Source of the DNA: Phenylobacterium sp.
GTDB taxonomy: Bacteria > Pseudomonadota > Alphaproteobacteria > Caulobacterales > Caulobacteraceae
Reading direction: 5' to 3'
Assembly: GCA_019264505.1 (NCBI GenBank)
Contig: JAHUZY010000296.1
Coordinates: forward strand, 1-12,373
Length of the DNA: 12,373 nt
This document shows, piece after piece, positions 1 through 7,463 of the stretch (positions are counted from its first letter, which is position 1; the number at the start of each line of letters is the position of its first letter). The translations under genes were made by a program, and so were the position numbers. The notes beneath the pieces are model-generated. The model did not search any database and had not been told where the DNA came from. It saw only the letters and a list, made by a program, of their open reading frames with translations.

Positions 1-777
1 GATCCATTGCAGCCAGAGCGCCCCCGTAAGAGCGGCGCCCAGAAGGATCATGAGCAGAACGTGCAGCCAGGAGAGACCGCGAAAGCCGCCAGCCATCTCT
101 GAGCGGTCCGCCGGGGGCAGCGTCATCTCGTGTCGGAACCAGGCCAGAGCGGTCTGTTCAGGCGACTGGCCCGCCTCGAGCGCCCGAAGCGCGCCGGCCC
201 CGCTTTGCGCCAACGAAAGACCGTCTCTGACGTCGCGCAGCGCGGTGAGCGCGGCAGCGGCGTCATTGGCGGCCTGGGCGCGATGCAGGGCCGCCTGCCC
301 ATCCGTGACCGCCTGCGACCCTGATCCCAGTCGCGTCAGCGCCTCAGGCCGGATTCGCGCGCGAGCTTCGTCGGTGAGCTTCGGAAAGTCCATCATAGAC
401 GCGTAGAACGGCTTGGGCCCCATGGGGCCGCAGCAACCCGCTGCGCCTTCGCCTGCCCCCCCGCCCATGCCAGAGGGCGCCATCATATCTCCCATCATGC
501 CGCCCATACCGCCGGCCGCCGCAGGCGCCGCTGGGGGACCGGCGCCCATTGTGGGGTTGGGGGCCTTCATTCCGCTCATCCCTGAGGCCGCATCGGGGTT
601 CGCGCCAGCTGGCGGCGGATGATGAGCGGCGTGGTCCTCGGCGGGGGCCTGCGCCCAGGCGAAGGTGGATGGTGTTGCGGCGGTTAGAGCCACAGCCGCG
701 ACGGTGGCGGCTCTTAGGGCTGTGACGAGAGGCGCCGACTGGGTGCCGTGCATATGCAGGTCAGATCCCTTATCCAT
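1..777 (-). CDS. Met/His-rich exported membrane protein, probable N-terminal part of a heavy-metal efflux adaptor (partial)
   Basis: The frame is open for 259 codons from ATG 777 to the left edge with no stop, so the gene is truncated by the window. Seen: a signal peptide ending near AWA-QA (residue 42), a His/Pro/Met-rich stretch (HAAHHPPP, then GGMGGMMGDMM), a CCGPMG motif near residue 116, a helical Ala-rich domain with the segment ALAWFRHEMTLPP near residues 212-224, and a hydrophobic span at about 237-258 beginning GLSWLHVLLMILL. This order (Met-rich front, helical domain, WF-REM-LP motif, membrane span) resembles N-terminal regions I recall from proteins annotated as periplasmic adaptors of heavy-metal RND efflux systems in alphaproteobacteria; the diagnostic HlyD domain would lie outside the window. 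ATG 753, in frame, has AAGGGA 12 nt upstream and is an alternative start. Divergent from gap. The gene is secure; the adaptor function is moderate. Confidence 0.7.
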   Translation of the reverse strand, partial: MDKGSDLHMHGTQSAPLVTALRAATVAAVALTAATPSTFAWAQAPAEDHAAHHPPPAGANPDAASGMSGMKAPNPTMGAGPPAAPAAAGGMGGMMGDMMAPSGMGGGAGEGAAGCCGPMGPKPFYASMMDFPKLTDEARARIRPEALTRLGSGSQAVTDGQAALHRAQAANDAAAALTALRDVRDGLSLAQSGAGALRALEAGQSPEQTALAWFRHEMTLPPADRSEMAGGFRGLSWLHVLLMILLGAALTGALWLQWI

Positions 778-790
778 AGCAACGCTTCTA

Positions 791-805
791 GCCGAAAGGC
801 TCGGC
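791..805. promoter_or_regulatory. Short inverted repeat between divergent genes
   Basis: GCCGA-N5-TCGGC is a perfect 5-bp inverted repeat in the roughly 150-bp gap between the leftward Met-rich gene (start 777) and gap (start 931). The gap must hold both promoters, so the repeat could be an operator, but I see no convincing -35/-10 pair or known metal-regulator box. Repeats this short are common in GC-rich DNA. Confidence 0.2.
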
Positions 806-882
806 CGCTTTGAAGGCAAGACGTAAGAGACGCTGCGATGGAGCGTCCCTTACAGCGCCACAGCAACAGAAGGCTCCGCCAT

Positions 883-899
883 AGCGCCCATCAGGCGCT
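883..899 (+). promoter_or_regulatory. Hairpin in the gap leader
   Basis: AGCGCC-CATCA-GGCGCT forms a perfect 6-bp stem with a 5-nt loop. It ends 19 nt before the GAGGAGG ribosome binding site of gap, so it would lie in the 5' untranslated leader if transcription starts upstream of it. It could affect mRNA stability or translation; no known riboswitch consensus is seen. Confidence 0.3.
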
Positions 900-930
900 G
901 CTGGGGGACCAGCGAAAGAGGAGGTGCCAA

Positions 931-1980
931 ATGGCAGGGGAGATTCGGGTCGGCGTCAACGGCTACGGGGTGATCGGCAAACGTGTTGCCGATGCTGTGC
1001 GTGCTCAGGCTGATATGCGCCTGGTGGGCGTCTCCGACGTCGCAGCAGACTGGCGGACGCGGGCCCTGCACCGCAAGGATATCCCACTGTTCGCCGCCAC
1101 GTCCGAAGCACATGAGCACCTCGCGGCAAATCGGATTCCCGTGGAAGGGCGTCTGCAGGATCTGCTTGGAACCGTCGATGTCGTCGTAGACTGCACACCC
1201 AAGCGGGTCGCTGCGGAGAATGTGCCGGTCTATCGCCAACTCGGCCGGAAGTTCATCGTGCAGGGCGGCGAAAAGCACGGCGTCACCGGTCACTCCTTCG
1301 TCGCGGAGTCCAAGTATCAAAGCGCAGTCGGCCTCGACGCGACCCGCGTCGTCTCCTGCAATACGACGGCGACGGTGCGGACCTTGACCGCCCTGAAGCG
1401 GGCTGGGTTGCTCCGGCGCGCTCGCGGCACGCTCATGCGGCGCGCCACCGACCCGTGGGAGAGTCACCTTGGCGGTATCGTCAACACCCTCGTCCCGGAA
1501 CCGGAGATCCCGAGCCACCAAGGTCCTGATGCTCAGACGGTCGACCCGGACCTCGATGTGCTGACCATGGCCGTCAAGGTCCCCGAGACGATCGCCCACC
1601 TCCACTACTGGTCGGTTCAGCTTTCCCGAAGCGCCCCGAAGGAGGAGGTGCTGGACGCCTTCCGCGCGTCACCCCGCATTTTCCTCATGCCCGACAGCTA
1701 TGGCCTAGCCGCGATCAATGCGGTCAAGGAGCTGATGGCGGACCTCGGCCGCTCCCGGGGCGATCTCTACGAGGTTGCGCTTTGGTCCGACATGCTGCGC
1801 GTGGAGGGCGATGAGGTGTTCTATACCTACATGGTCGACAACCAGGCTATTGTTGTGCCTGAGACGATCGACGCCATCCGGGCGCTCGCCGGCCGCGAGC
1901 CCTCTGGGGCCGCATCGATACGCGCGACCGACGAGGCCTTGCAGATCTGGCGCGATCCCTTCAGCCCTGCTCCGGGCTAG
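931..1980 (+). CDS. gap: Type II (archaeal-type) glyceraldehyde-3-phosphate dehydrogenase, phosphorylating, NAD(P)+
   Basis: Oxidises glyceraldehyde-3-phosphate with phosphate to 1,3-bisphosphoglycerate in cytosolic glycolysis/gluconeogenesis. The 349-residue product matches the archaeal GAPDH class (about 335-345 aa) and not classical GapA: Rossmann start VNGYGVIGKRVADAV (residues 9-23), QGGEKH (111-116), catalytic-cysteine motif SCNTT with Cys143, RRATDP phosphate region (170-175), SHQGPD (195-200), TIAHLH histidines (220-225) and a C-terminal YMVDNQAIVVPE. Start ATG 931 is chosen for the strong GAGGAGG at 919-925; an in-frame ATG at 838 adds 31 Arg-rich residues that do not fit the family. 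It stands alone on the plus strand between metal-handling genes, convergent with the DUF411 gene. Residues after RRATDP (ESHLGG) differ from the KKGP-type text I know in archaeal enzymes. A bacterial host for this class is uncommon and suggests horizontal acquisition. Confidence 0.93.
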   Translation: MAGEIRVGVNGYGVIGKRVADAVRAQADMRLVGVSDVAADWRTRALHRKDIPLFAATSEAHEHLAANRIPVEGRLQDLLGTVDVVVDCTPKRVAAENVPVYRQLGRKFIVQGGEKHGVTGHSFVAESKYQSAVGLDATRVVSCNTTATVRTLTALKRAGLLRRARGTLMRRATDPWESHLGGIVNTLVPEPEIPSHQGPDAQTVDPDLDVLTMAVKVPETIAHLHYWSVQLSRSAPKEEVLDAFRASPRIFLMPDSYGLAAINAVKELMADLGRSRGDLYEVALWSDMLRVEGDEVFYTYMVDNQAIVVPETIDAIRALAGREPSGAASIRATDEALQIWRDPFSPAPG

Positions 1981-1993
1981 CGTTCGCATCACT

Positions 1994-2014
1994 AGCGGCG
2001 GCGGCGCCGCCGCT
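1994..2014. terminator. GC hairpin between convergent genes, possible bidirectional terminator
   Basis: AGCGGCGGC-GGC-GCCGCCGCT is a perfect 9-bp stem with a 3-nt loop, placed between the gap stop (1980) and the DUF411 stop (2025). The position suits a shared terminator. A run of T follows on neither side, only a short AT-rich patch (ACAATTAGAT) on the right, so intrinsic termination is plausible but not proven. Confidence 0.5.
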
Positions 2015-2024
2015 CACAATTAGA

Positions 2025-2474
2025 TCAGCCATGGCGCGCGAAGACCCGCGTCTTGCCTCCCGGCATGAGCAGCAGCGTCTGGTAGGCCTCGACCTCACCC
2101 CTTGGGGACTCCATGCCGGGAGACCCGAAAGGCATGCCCGGAACGGCGATGCCTAGGGCTTTCGGCCTCTCGCGCAGCAAGCGTGCGATGTCGGCCGGCG
2201 GTATGTGGCCGACCACGACATAGCCACCGACCGTCGCGAGATGGCATGACGACAGCTCGAATGGCACGCCATGCTTGCGTCCGATCGGATTGACGGCCTC
2301 CACGACCACTTCCTTCATAAGGTAACCCGACCGGCGCATGTGGGTGATCCAGCCCTTGCAACAGCCGCAGCTGGCGGTCTTGTAGACCGTCACAGGCGGC
2401 GGGCTCGCCGCGAGGGCGGGTGCTCCGGACACAAGCGCCGCGCTGGCGGCCAGCAGGTATCGACGAGTCAGCAT
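2025..2474 (-). CDS. DUF411 family periplasmic metal-binding protein
   Basis: 149-residue secreted protein of the DUF411 family, found with copper and other metal resistance genes; the molecular role is not settled, and metal binding through its cysteines is the usual proposal. Seen: signal peptide MLTRRYLLAASAALVSGAPALA, the CGCCKGW motif of a thioredoxin-like N-terminal segment, then the family hallmarks SSCHLATV, GYVVVGHIPPADIARLL and the C-terminal PGMPFGSPGME. ATG 2474 is preferred over ATG 2483: AAGGAA at 2484-2489 abuts the first ATG but lies 9 nt from the second. The twin arginine after MLT followed by a hydrophobic run could be read by Tat or Sec. It lies 20 nt downstream of the HMA gene and is probably co-transcribed with it. 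Confidence 0.92.
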   Translation of the reverse strand: MLTRRYLLAASAALVSGAPALAASPPPVTVYKTASCGCCKGWITHMRRSGYLMKEVVVEAVNPIGRKHGVPFELSSCHLATVGGYVVVGHIPPADIARLLRERPKALGIAVPGMPFGSPGMESPRGEVEAYQTLLLMPGGKTRVFARHG

Positions 2475-2494
2475 CTCTGTCATTTCCTTGAGAC

Positions 2495-2749
2495 TTAGCG
2501 GCGCGGGCCGCAGCAGCAGGAGCCGCTGCTTGTCGGGGCCGCCGCGTCCTGTGGGTACAAGGCCGGTGTATAGCCGGCCTTGCTGATCGCCCCCGCCACC
2601 GCAGACGGCTCGCGGTCAGACCGCACATCGACCCGCTTGCTCGGCAGGTCAATGGCGACCTCTGCGGCTGGATCCAGCGCGTTGATGGCGGCGGTTACAG
2701 CTTGGACACAGTGTCCGCAGCTAAGGTCGTTGACGTGATAACGAAGCAA
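2495..2749 (-). CDS. Small HMA-domain metal chaperone (CopZ-like)
   Basis: 84-residue cytosolic protein with one heavy-metal-associated domain, expected to carry Cu(I) or a similar soft metal to an ATPase or a store. Seen: [10 protein letters not shown] with Cys11 and Cys14, the beta-alpha-beta pattern through AEVAIDLPSKRVDV, and a C-terminal tail GSCCCGPRR that adds three cysteines. The usual Met of the MxCxxC motif is Leu. The start is TTG at 2749: AGGAG at 2756-2760 is 6 nt upstream, and an in-frame TAG at 2759-2761 excludes any longer form. Followed at once by the DUF411 gene, so the two form a metal-binding pair at the end of the tkt-tal-gnd strand. Metal specificity cannot be told from sequence; copper is inferred from the neighbours. 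Confidence 0.88.
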   Translation of the reverse strand: MLRYHVNDLSCGHCVQAVTAAINALDPAAEVAIDLPSKRVDVRSDREPSAVAGAISKAGYTPALYPQDAAAPTSSGSCCCGPRR

Positions 2750-2897
2750 TGAAATCTCCTAGTTTGCTGGCCTCGCCTGACCAGATGGGGCTTCCCACGA
2801 TGGCAAGGTCAAGGCCGCGCATCGTTGGTGCAGGCGCCGCCGATCGTCGGCGTTCCGAAGATGAGCGCCGCCGTCGGCACAGCCGGGCCTCGCTCAT
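2721..2897 (-). CDS. Doubtful 58-residue ORF overlapping the gnd stop
   Basis: The ATG overlaps the gnd stop as ATGA (2894-2897), the arrangement of translationally coupled genes, and the frame ends at TAG 2721, inside the first codons of the HMA gene. The first half is Arg/Ser-rich and unconvincing. The second half, [20 protein letters not shown], reads like real protein and recalls the loop region of flavodoxin-type folds (VGSPxW). It may be a small gene, the worn end of a lost gene, or chance in the 144-bp gap between gnd and the HMA gene. Gap codons such as AAA, CTA, GGA and TTA are unlike the neighbours. Confidence 0.25.
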   Translation of the reverse strand: MSEARLCRRRRSSSERRRSAAPAPTMRGLDLAIVGSPIWSGEASKLGDFIASLSRQRP

Positions 2898-3880
2898 TGC
2901 GGCATCTCCACGTGCCCGCCGAACCCGAAGCGCATCGCTGACAAGACCTGATCGGCGAATGTGTGCTCCACGCGGCTGCGATAGCGCGCGAACAACGCCG
3001 CGGAGAGGACGTTGACCGGAACCGCCTCCTCCATCGCCGCGTCGATCGTCCACCGCCCTTCGCCTGAGTCGGAGACCCGGCCTGAGAACTGACTCAGCAT
3101 CTGGTCCTTGGCCAAGGCCGCGGCGGTGAGGTCGAGCAGCCAGGAGGAGATGACGCTGCCGCGCCGCCAGACTTCGGCGATATCGGTCAGATTCAGATCG
3201 AACCGTTCCTCGGCCGACAGCTTGGCCGAGTTCCTGCCCTTGAGGATGTCAAATCCTTCAGCGTAGGCCTGCATCAACCCGTATTCGATCCCGTTGTGGA
3301 CCATCTTGACGATGTGGCCGGCGCCGGCGGGACCGGCGTGAATGTAGCCCTGCTCGGCGCGCGGATCCTCACCCTCCTGCTCCATGCGGTCCGGCGTGCG
3401 CGGAATGGCGCCGAGCCCTGGCGCCAAGGCTGAGAAGATCGGGTCGAGCAGAGCGACGGTCGCCTTGTCGCCGCCAATCATCATGCAGTAGCCGCGCTCC
3501 AGACCCCAGACTCCGCCGGAAGTGCCGACGTCCACATAGCAAAGGTTCTTCTCACCCAGCGCGCGCGCGCGTCGAATGTCGTCCTTGTAGAAGCTGTTGC
3601 CACCGTCGATGATGATGTCGCCCGGCTCGGCCAGTTCGGTGAGTGCTTGGATGGTGTCCTCAGTGGGCAGGCCCGCGGGCAGCATCACCCAGAAAATGCG
3701 CGGTGACACCAGCTTGGCGGCGACGTCCTTCAGCGACGACGCCGCGATCGCGCCCTCTGCGGCGATCGCCTCGATGAGCGGTGGGTTGCGATCGAAGCCG
3801 ACGACGCTGTGTCCCCCGCGCATCAGCCGGCGCGCGATATTGGCGCCCATCCGCCCCAGACCGATGACCGCTAGACGCAT
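2894..3880 (-). CDS. gnd: 6-phosphogluconate dehydrogenase, decarboxylating, short (probably NAD+-preferring) type
   Basis: Oxidatively decarboxylates 6-phosphogluconate to ribulose-5-phosphate. The 328-residue length fits the short Gnd class (about 300-330 aa), not the 470-residue E. coli form. Seen: Rossmann motif [13 protein letters not shown] (residues 7-19), Asp30 at the end of the second strand (GFDRNP), which usually selects NAD+ over NADP+, [10 protein letters not shown], the substrate segment [18 protein letters not shown], and the catalytic stretch [16 protein letters not shown] with its lysine. ATG 3880 begins MRLAVIG, has GAGGA about 10 nt upstream and lies 13 nt after the tal stop; the open frame continues to 4012, but that part only overlaps tal. 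Third enzyme of tkt-tal-gnd. No zwf is in the window, so the 6-phosphogluconate source must be elsewhere. Confidence 0.95.
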   Translation of the reverse strand: MRLAVIGLGRMGANIARRLMRGGHSVVGFDRNPPLIEAIAAEGAIAASSLKDVAAKLVSPRIFWVMLPAGLPTEDTIQALTELAEPGDIIIDGGNSFYKDDIRRARALGEKNLCYVDVGTSGGVWGLERGYCMMIGGDKATVALLDPIFSALAPGLGAIPRTPDRMEQEGEDPRAEQGYIHAGPAGAGHIVKMVHNGIEYGLMQAYAEGFDILKGRNSAKLSAEERFDLNLTDIAEVWRRGSVISSWLLDLTAAALAKDQMLSQFSGRVSDSGEGRWTIDAAMEEAVPVNVLSAALFARYRSRVEHTFADQVLSAMRFGFGGHVEMPQ

Positions 3881-3893
3881 GGCGCTGTTTTCC

Positions 3894-5090
3894 TCATTGG
3901 GTAGGTGTGGCAGGGGCCGTCTGCGGGCTGTTCGCTGGGGGCGCGTCCGTCGCCCTCTGGCGATCGCCGAGAAGCGTCGTGCGCTTGGCGTCGACTGCGC
4001 CGAGCAGGGCATCCGTGGCCTCCGCGAACAGCGTTATGCCCTCTTCAACGAGGCCACGGGTGACGGCGTCCAGGTCGAGGCCTAGGCGGGCCGCCTCCGA
4101 GAGCACGCGTCGCGCGCCCTCGATGTCCTCGGTGAGCGTGGGGCCGACCGCGCCGTGATCGCGGAACGCGTCCAGGGTCTTGGGCGGCAGGGTGGTCACA
4201 GTGTTCGGCCCGACGAGGGCGTCAACATAGAGCGTGTCCGGATAGGCCGGGTCCTTGACGCCCGTGGACGCCCACAGCAGCCGCTGGGGCATCGCGCCCT
4301 TCGCGTCCAGCGCCTGCCAGCGCTCGCTGGAGAGCAACGTTCGAAACCAGGCGTAGGCGAGCTTGGCGTTGGCGATGGCCACCTTGCCGCGGATCGCCGC
4401 GAGGTCGGCGCTCTGCGGATCGTTTGCCGCAAGCCGCGCATCGATGGCCTGGTCCATCTGCGCGTCGATCCGGCTGACGAAGAAGCTGGCCACGCTGGCG
4501 ATCCGGTCGATCGGCTCGCCCCGCGCCGCGCGCGCCTCGAGCCCGGCCATGTAGGTGTCCGCGACCGCCTGGTAGGCGCCGAGCGAAAACAGCAAGGTGA
4601 TGTTGACGTTGACCCCTGCCTCGACCAGCACCCGCAGGGCGGTTACGCCGGCCTTTGTCCCAGGGACCTTGACCATCAGGTTGGGCTCGTCGACGGCCGC
4701 CCACAGCCGCCGCGCCTCCTCGACGGTCGCCGCGGCGTCGTTGGCGAGGCGCGGCGAAACCTCAAGGCTGACATAGCCGTCCTTGCCGCAGAGCCTGTCG
4801 TAGACACGCCGCAGGTCCGCTGCCGCGGCCTTGACGTCGCCGATGGCCTGGCTCTCGTAGAGGTCTTGCGCGCTCGCGTCGGCCCTGCCGGCGGCCGCCT
4901 GGAAGCCCGCATCATAGGCATCGCCGTGACCCATCGCCTTCTCGAAGATGGAAGGATTGGAGGTGACGCCGGTGAGGCCGTCTTCCTCGACGAGCTTGCG
5001 CAGGCCGCCGTCGGACAGGAACCGGCGATCGATGAAGTCGAGCCAGACCGCTTGTCCGGCCTCGCCAAGTGTCTTCAGACGACTGGTCAT
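3894..5090 (-). CDS. tal: Transaldolase
   Basis: Transfers a dihydroxyacetone unit between sedoheptulose-7-phosphate and glyceraldehyde-3-phosphate in the non-oxidative pentose phosphate pathway. The 398-residue product is of the longer actinobacterial/alphaproteobacterial class. Seen: N-terminal [13 protein letters not shown] (TSNPSIF hallmark), [12 protein letters not shown], the [12 protein letters not shown] segment, and [20 protein letters not shown], whose lysine is the Schiff-base residue. The last 25 or so residues are Pro/Thr/Ala-rich and probably disordered. The ATG at 5088-5090 overlaps the tkt stop as ATGA, so translation is likely coupled to tkt; gnd starts 13 nt after the stop. 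Confidence 0.96.
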   Translation of the reverse strand: MTSRLKTLGEAGQAVWLDFIDRRFLSDGGLRKLVEEDGLTGVTSNPSIFEKAMGHGDAYDAGFQAAAGRADASAQDLYESQAIGDVKAAAADLRRVYDRLCGKDGYVSLEVSPRLANDAAATVEEARRLWAAVDEPNLMVKVPGTKAGVTALRVLVEAGVNVNITLLFSLGAYQAVADTYMAGLEARAARGEPIDRIASVASFFVSRIDAQMDQAIDARLAANDPQSADLAAIRGKVAIANAKLAYAWFRTLLSSERWQALDAKGAMPQRLLWASTGVKDPAYPDTLYVDALVGPNTVTTLPPKTLDAFRDHGAVGPTLTEDIEGARRVLSEAARLGLDLDAVTRGLVEEGITLFAEATDALLGAVDAKRTTLLGDRQRATDAPPANSPQTAPATPTQ

Positions 5091-7174
5091 GAGTGCTTCC
5101 CGATGATGCCACGCGCGATGGCGCAGACATTTTCGATGGTGAAGCCGTAGTGCTCCTGAAGCATGGCCAACGGGGCCGAGGCTCCGAATGTCTTCATCGT
5201 GATCGTGCAGCCGTCGCTTCCGACATAGCGATCCCAGCCCATCGAGCCAGCCTGCTCAACGGCAAGCCGTGCGCGTACCTCGTTGGGAAAAACGTGCTTG
5301 CGATAGGCATCGTCCTGCAGCTCGAACAGATACCAACTTGGCAGGGATACCACGCGCGACCGCACGCCTTCTGCGCTCAGCTTCTCGTGGGCCGCCACGA
5401 CCAGCGGCAGTTCGCTACCAGTGCCGATCAGGATGACCTCGGGATCGCCGCCCTCGCAATCCGCAAGGATGTAACCGCCCTGCTGCAATCCGTCGGCCGA
5501 CGCATACCTGACACGGTCTAGCGTAGGGATCGCTTGGCGGGACAATACCAACGCAGTCGGTACGTTGCTGTGCTCCAGCGCGACCTTCCAGGCGACCGCC
5601 ACCTCGTTGGCGTCGCCCGGGCGGATCGTGTTCAGCCCCGGAATGGCACGCAAAGCTGCGAGATGTTCAACCGGTTGGTGGGTTGGACCGTCCTCGCCGA
5701 CACCGATGCTGTCGTGTGTGAACACGAAGGTGACCGGCAATTCCATGATCGCCGCCAGCCGGATCGGTGCGCGCATATAGTCGGCGAAAACCAAGAAGGT
5801 GGAGCAATAAGGGCGCAGATAGGACAGCGCCATGCCGTTGGCGATCGAGCCCATCGCATGCTCGCGCACGCCGAAATGCAGGTTGCGGCCCGCAGGATCA
5901 CCGCGCTCGAACGAGCCCGCCCCCTCGAAGGTCATTTTTGTCTTCGTCGAGGGCGATAGGTCCGCAGAACCGCCCATGAGCAGCGGGACGTGGGGCGCGA
6001 TGGCGTTAAGCACCTTGCCGCCACTGTCGCGCGAGGCAAGGCCTAAGGCGTCTGTCGGAAAGCTCGGAAGTGCGGCCTGCCAGCCACCGGGCAGCTTGCC
6101 TTCACGGAGCAGGTCGATCTGTGCGGCTTCCCTCGGGAAGGTATTGCGGTATCGGACGAGGGTCGCCTCCCAGGCCTCCCGCGCCGGCCTGCCGCGGGCC
6201 GCAATGGCCCCCTGGAACGCCTCCGCCACGCCGTCCGGCACGAGGAACTCGCTGTCCGCAGGCCATTCATAGACCGTCTTGGTCGCGCGGACGTTGTCCT
6301 CGCCAAGCGGCTCGCCGTGCGCTTTCTCGCTGCCGGCCTTTGGGCTCCCCCATCCAATCACGGACTGTACCACGATCAGTGTGGGCCTATCGTCGGTCGC
6401 CCTGAAGGCGTCAAACGCGCTTGCGAGTGCGGCGGTGTCGTTGGCGTCCCCCACATGGACGACGTTCCAGCCATAGCCCTCGAAGCGTTTGCCGACATCC
6501 TCGGTGAAGGCGAGGTCGGTCGATCCTTCGATCGAGATACGATTGCTGTCGTAGATCCAGCACAGGTTCGAGAGCGCCAGGTGGCCGGCGAGCGACGCCG
6601 CCTCACCTGAGACGCCCTCCATCATGTCGCCGTCGCCACACAGCGCATAGACGTTGTGGTCGAACAGGACGAAGCCGTCGCGGTTGAAACGCGAGGCCAG
6701 CGCACGCTCCGCAATTGCCATGCCAACGGAGTTTCCGCAGCCTTGGCCCAGGGGACCAGTGGTCGTCTCGACGCCCGTGGTGATCCGGTACTCGGGATGG
6801 CCGGGCGTCTTCGAGCCGAACTGCCGGAACTGCTTGATATCCTCCAAGCTGACCGCGGGCTCTCCAGTCCGCTTCGCGTCGGCGGCGACCTCCTTGACCC
6901 CGGCCAGGTGCAAGACTGCATAGAGGAGCATCGAGGCGTGACCGACCGATAGGACAAAGCGATCGCGGTTCGGCCAATCGGGCGTGTCCGGATCGTAGCG
7001 CAGGAAGTCTCGCCATAGGGTGTAGGCTACTGGGGCCAGCGCCATCGGCGTGCCAGGATGGCCGGAATTTGCCTTCTGCACGGCATCCATCGCCAGCGTG
7101 CGGATGGTGTTGATCGCCAGGCTTCTCGGGGAGCCCTCCCCCAATGCCGAATCCATCTTCAGCCACCCCGCCAT
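5087..7174 (-). CDS. tkt: Transketolase
   Basis: Thiamine-diphosphate enzyme that moves two-carbon units between ketose and aldose phosphates, joining the pentose phosphate pathway to glycolysis. 695 residues, full length. Seen: SGHPGTPMALAP (37-48), GPLGQGCGNSVG (140-151), the ThDP/Mg motif GDGDMMEG (180-187) with the later NRISIEG, catalytic Glu438 in HFGVREHAMG, and the signature HDSIGVGEDGPTHQP (487-501). The start is uncertain: ATG 7174 (MAGWLK) and ATG 7156 (MDSALG) are both in frame and neither has a clean ribosome binding site; ATG 7156 lies two bases after the stop of a short upstream ORF with a strong one. First gene of tkt-tal-gnd. The 289-bp gap upstream should carry the operon promoter, which I cannot place. 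Confidence 0.97.
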   Translation of the reverse strand: MAGWLKMDSALGEGSPRSLAINTIRTLAMDAVQKANSGHPGTPMALAPVAYTLWRDFLRYDPDTPDWPNRDRFVLSVGHASMLLYAVLHLAGVKEVAADAKRTGEPAVSLEDIKQFRQFGSKTPGHPEYRITTGVETTTGPLGQGCGNSVGMAIAERALASRFNRDGFVLFDHNVYALCGDGDMMEGVSGEAASLAGHLALSNLCWIYDSNRISIEGSTDLAFTEDVGKRFEGYGWNVVHVGDANDTAALASAFDAFRATDDRPTLIVVQSVIGWGSPKAGSEKAHGEPLGEDNVRATKTVYEWPADSEFLVPDGVAEAFQGAIAARGRPAREAWEATLVRYRNTFPREAAQIDLLREGKLPGGWQAALPSFPTDALGLASRDSGGKVLNAIAPHVPLLMGGSADLSPSTKTKMTFEGAGSFERGDPAGRNLHFGVREHAMGSIANGMALSYLRPYCSTFLVFADYMRAPIRLAAIMELPVTFVFTHDSIGVGEDGPTHQPVEHLAALRAIPGLNTIRPGDANEVAVAWKVALEHSNVPTALVLSRQAIPTLDRVRYASADGLQQGGYILADCEGGDPEVILIGTGSELPLVVAAHEKLSAEGVRSRVVSLPSWYLFELQDDAYRKHVFPNEVRARLAVEQAGSMGWDRYVGSDGCTITMKTFGASAPLAMLQEHYGFTIENVCAIARGIIGKHS

Positions 7175-7338
7175 GCCGCGCTCGCCGGCGCATTAACGGC
7201 CGGCAAGCCACCGGGCGCGTCGAGCGTGAGCGGTCGATGTGAGCGGGCAAACGGCGTACCGAGCCGACAGCCGGGCGCCGACGACGGGGCGGAGAAACGT
7301 CTTCCTAGACAATGGTGGTCGGGCTCGACCGCGGCCAT
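7159..7338 (-). CDS. Possible 59-residue upstream ORF coupled to tkt
   Basis: ATG 7338 follows AGGAGG (7344-7349) at a 5-nt spacing, the best ribosome binding site near the tkt operon. The frame ends in TGA at 7159-7161, two bases before the internal tkt ATG 7156 (TGA-AG-ATG), as expected for translational coupling. The product (MAAVEPDHHCLGRRF...) has no domain I recognise, and codons such as CTA, GGA and AGA are unusual here. It could be a leader peptide, a real small gene or a degraded remnant. Confidence 0.3.
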   Translation of the reverse strand: MAAVEPDHHCLGRRFSAPSSAPGCRLGTPFARSHRPLTLDAPGGLPAVNAPASAAWRGG

Positions 7339-7404
7339 GCGCTCCTCCTGCCTTCCGCCTATTCGGCCGCCACAGTGAAACACCACGCACCTGAGTCACC
7401 GGTC

Positions 7405-7423
7405 CGGACGCCTCAAGCGTCCG
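7405..7423 (-). terminator. Hairpin downstream of the Met-rich gene
   Basis: CGGACGC-N5-GCGTCCG is a perfect 7-bp stem with a 5-nt loop, 40 nt past the stop of the small Met-rich gene and upstream of tkt on the same strand. The place suits a terminator or attenuator separating the two units. No U-tract follows on the minus strand, so it could instead be an operator for tkt. Confidence 0.35.
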
Positions 7424-7463
7424 CTGTAGATGCGGCCACCGTTCCCTGCGCCGATCGCACGAA

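Noticed and set aside
50..622. Plus-strand open frames of 118 and 69 codons (50-406, 413-622).
   Set aside because: They lie opposite the leftward Met-rich gene, which is open across the whole stretch with a signal peptide and a membrane span. The plus-strand products are low-complexity and lack ribosome sites.
850..1605. Minus-strand 251-codon frame opposite gap.
   Set aside because: The plus-strand type II GAPDH is unmistakable; long antisense frames are expected in GC-rich coding DNA.
4155..5150. Plus-strand 331-codon frame opposite tal.
   Set aside because: Antisense shadow of transaldolase; Arg/Gly/Val-rich with no domain.
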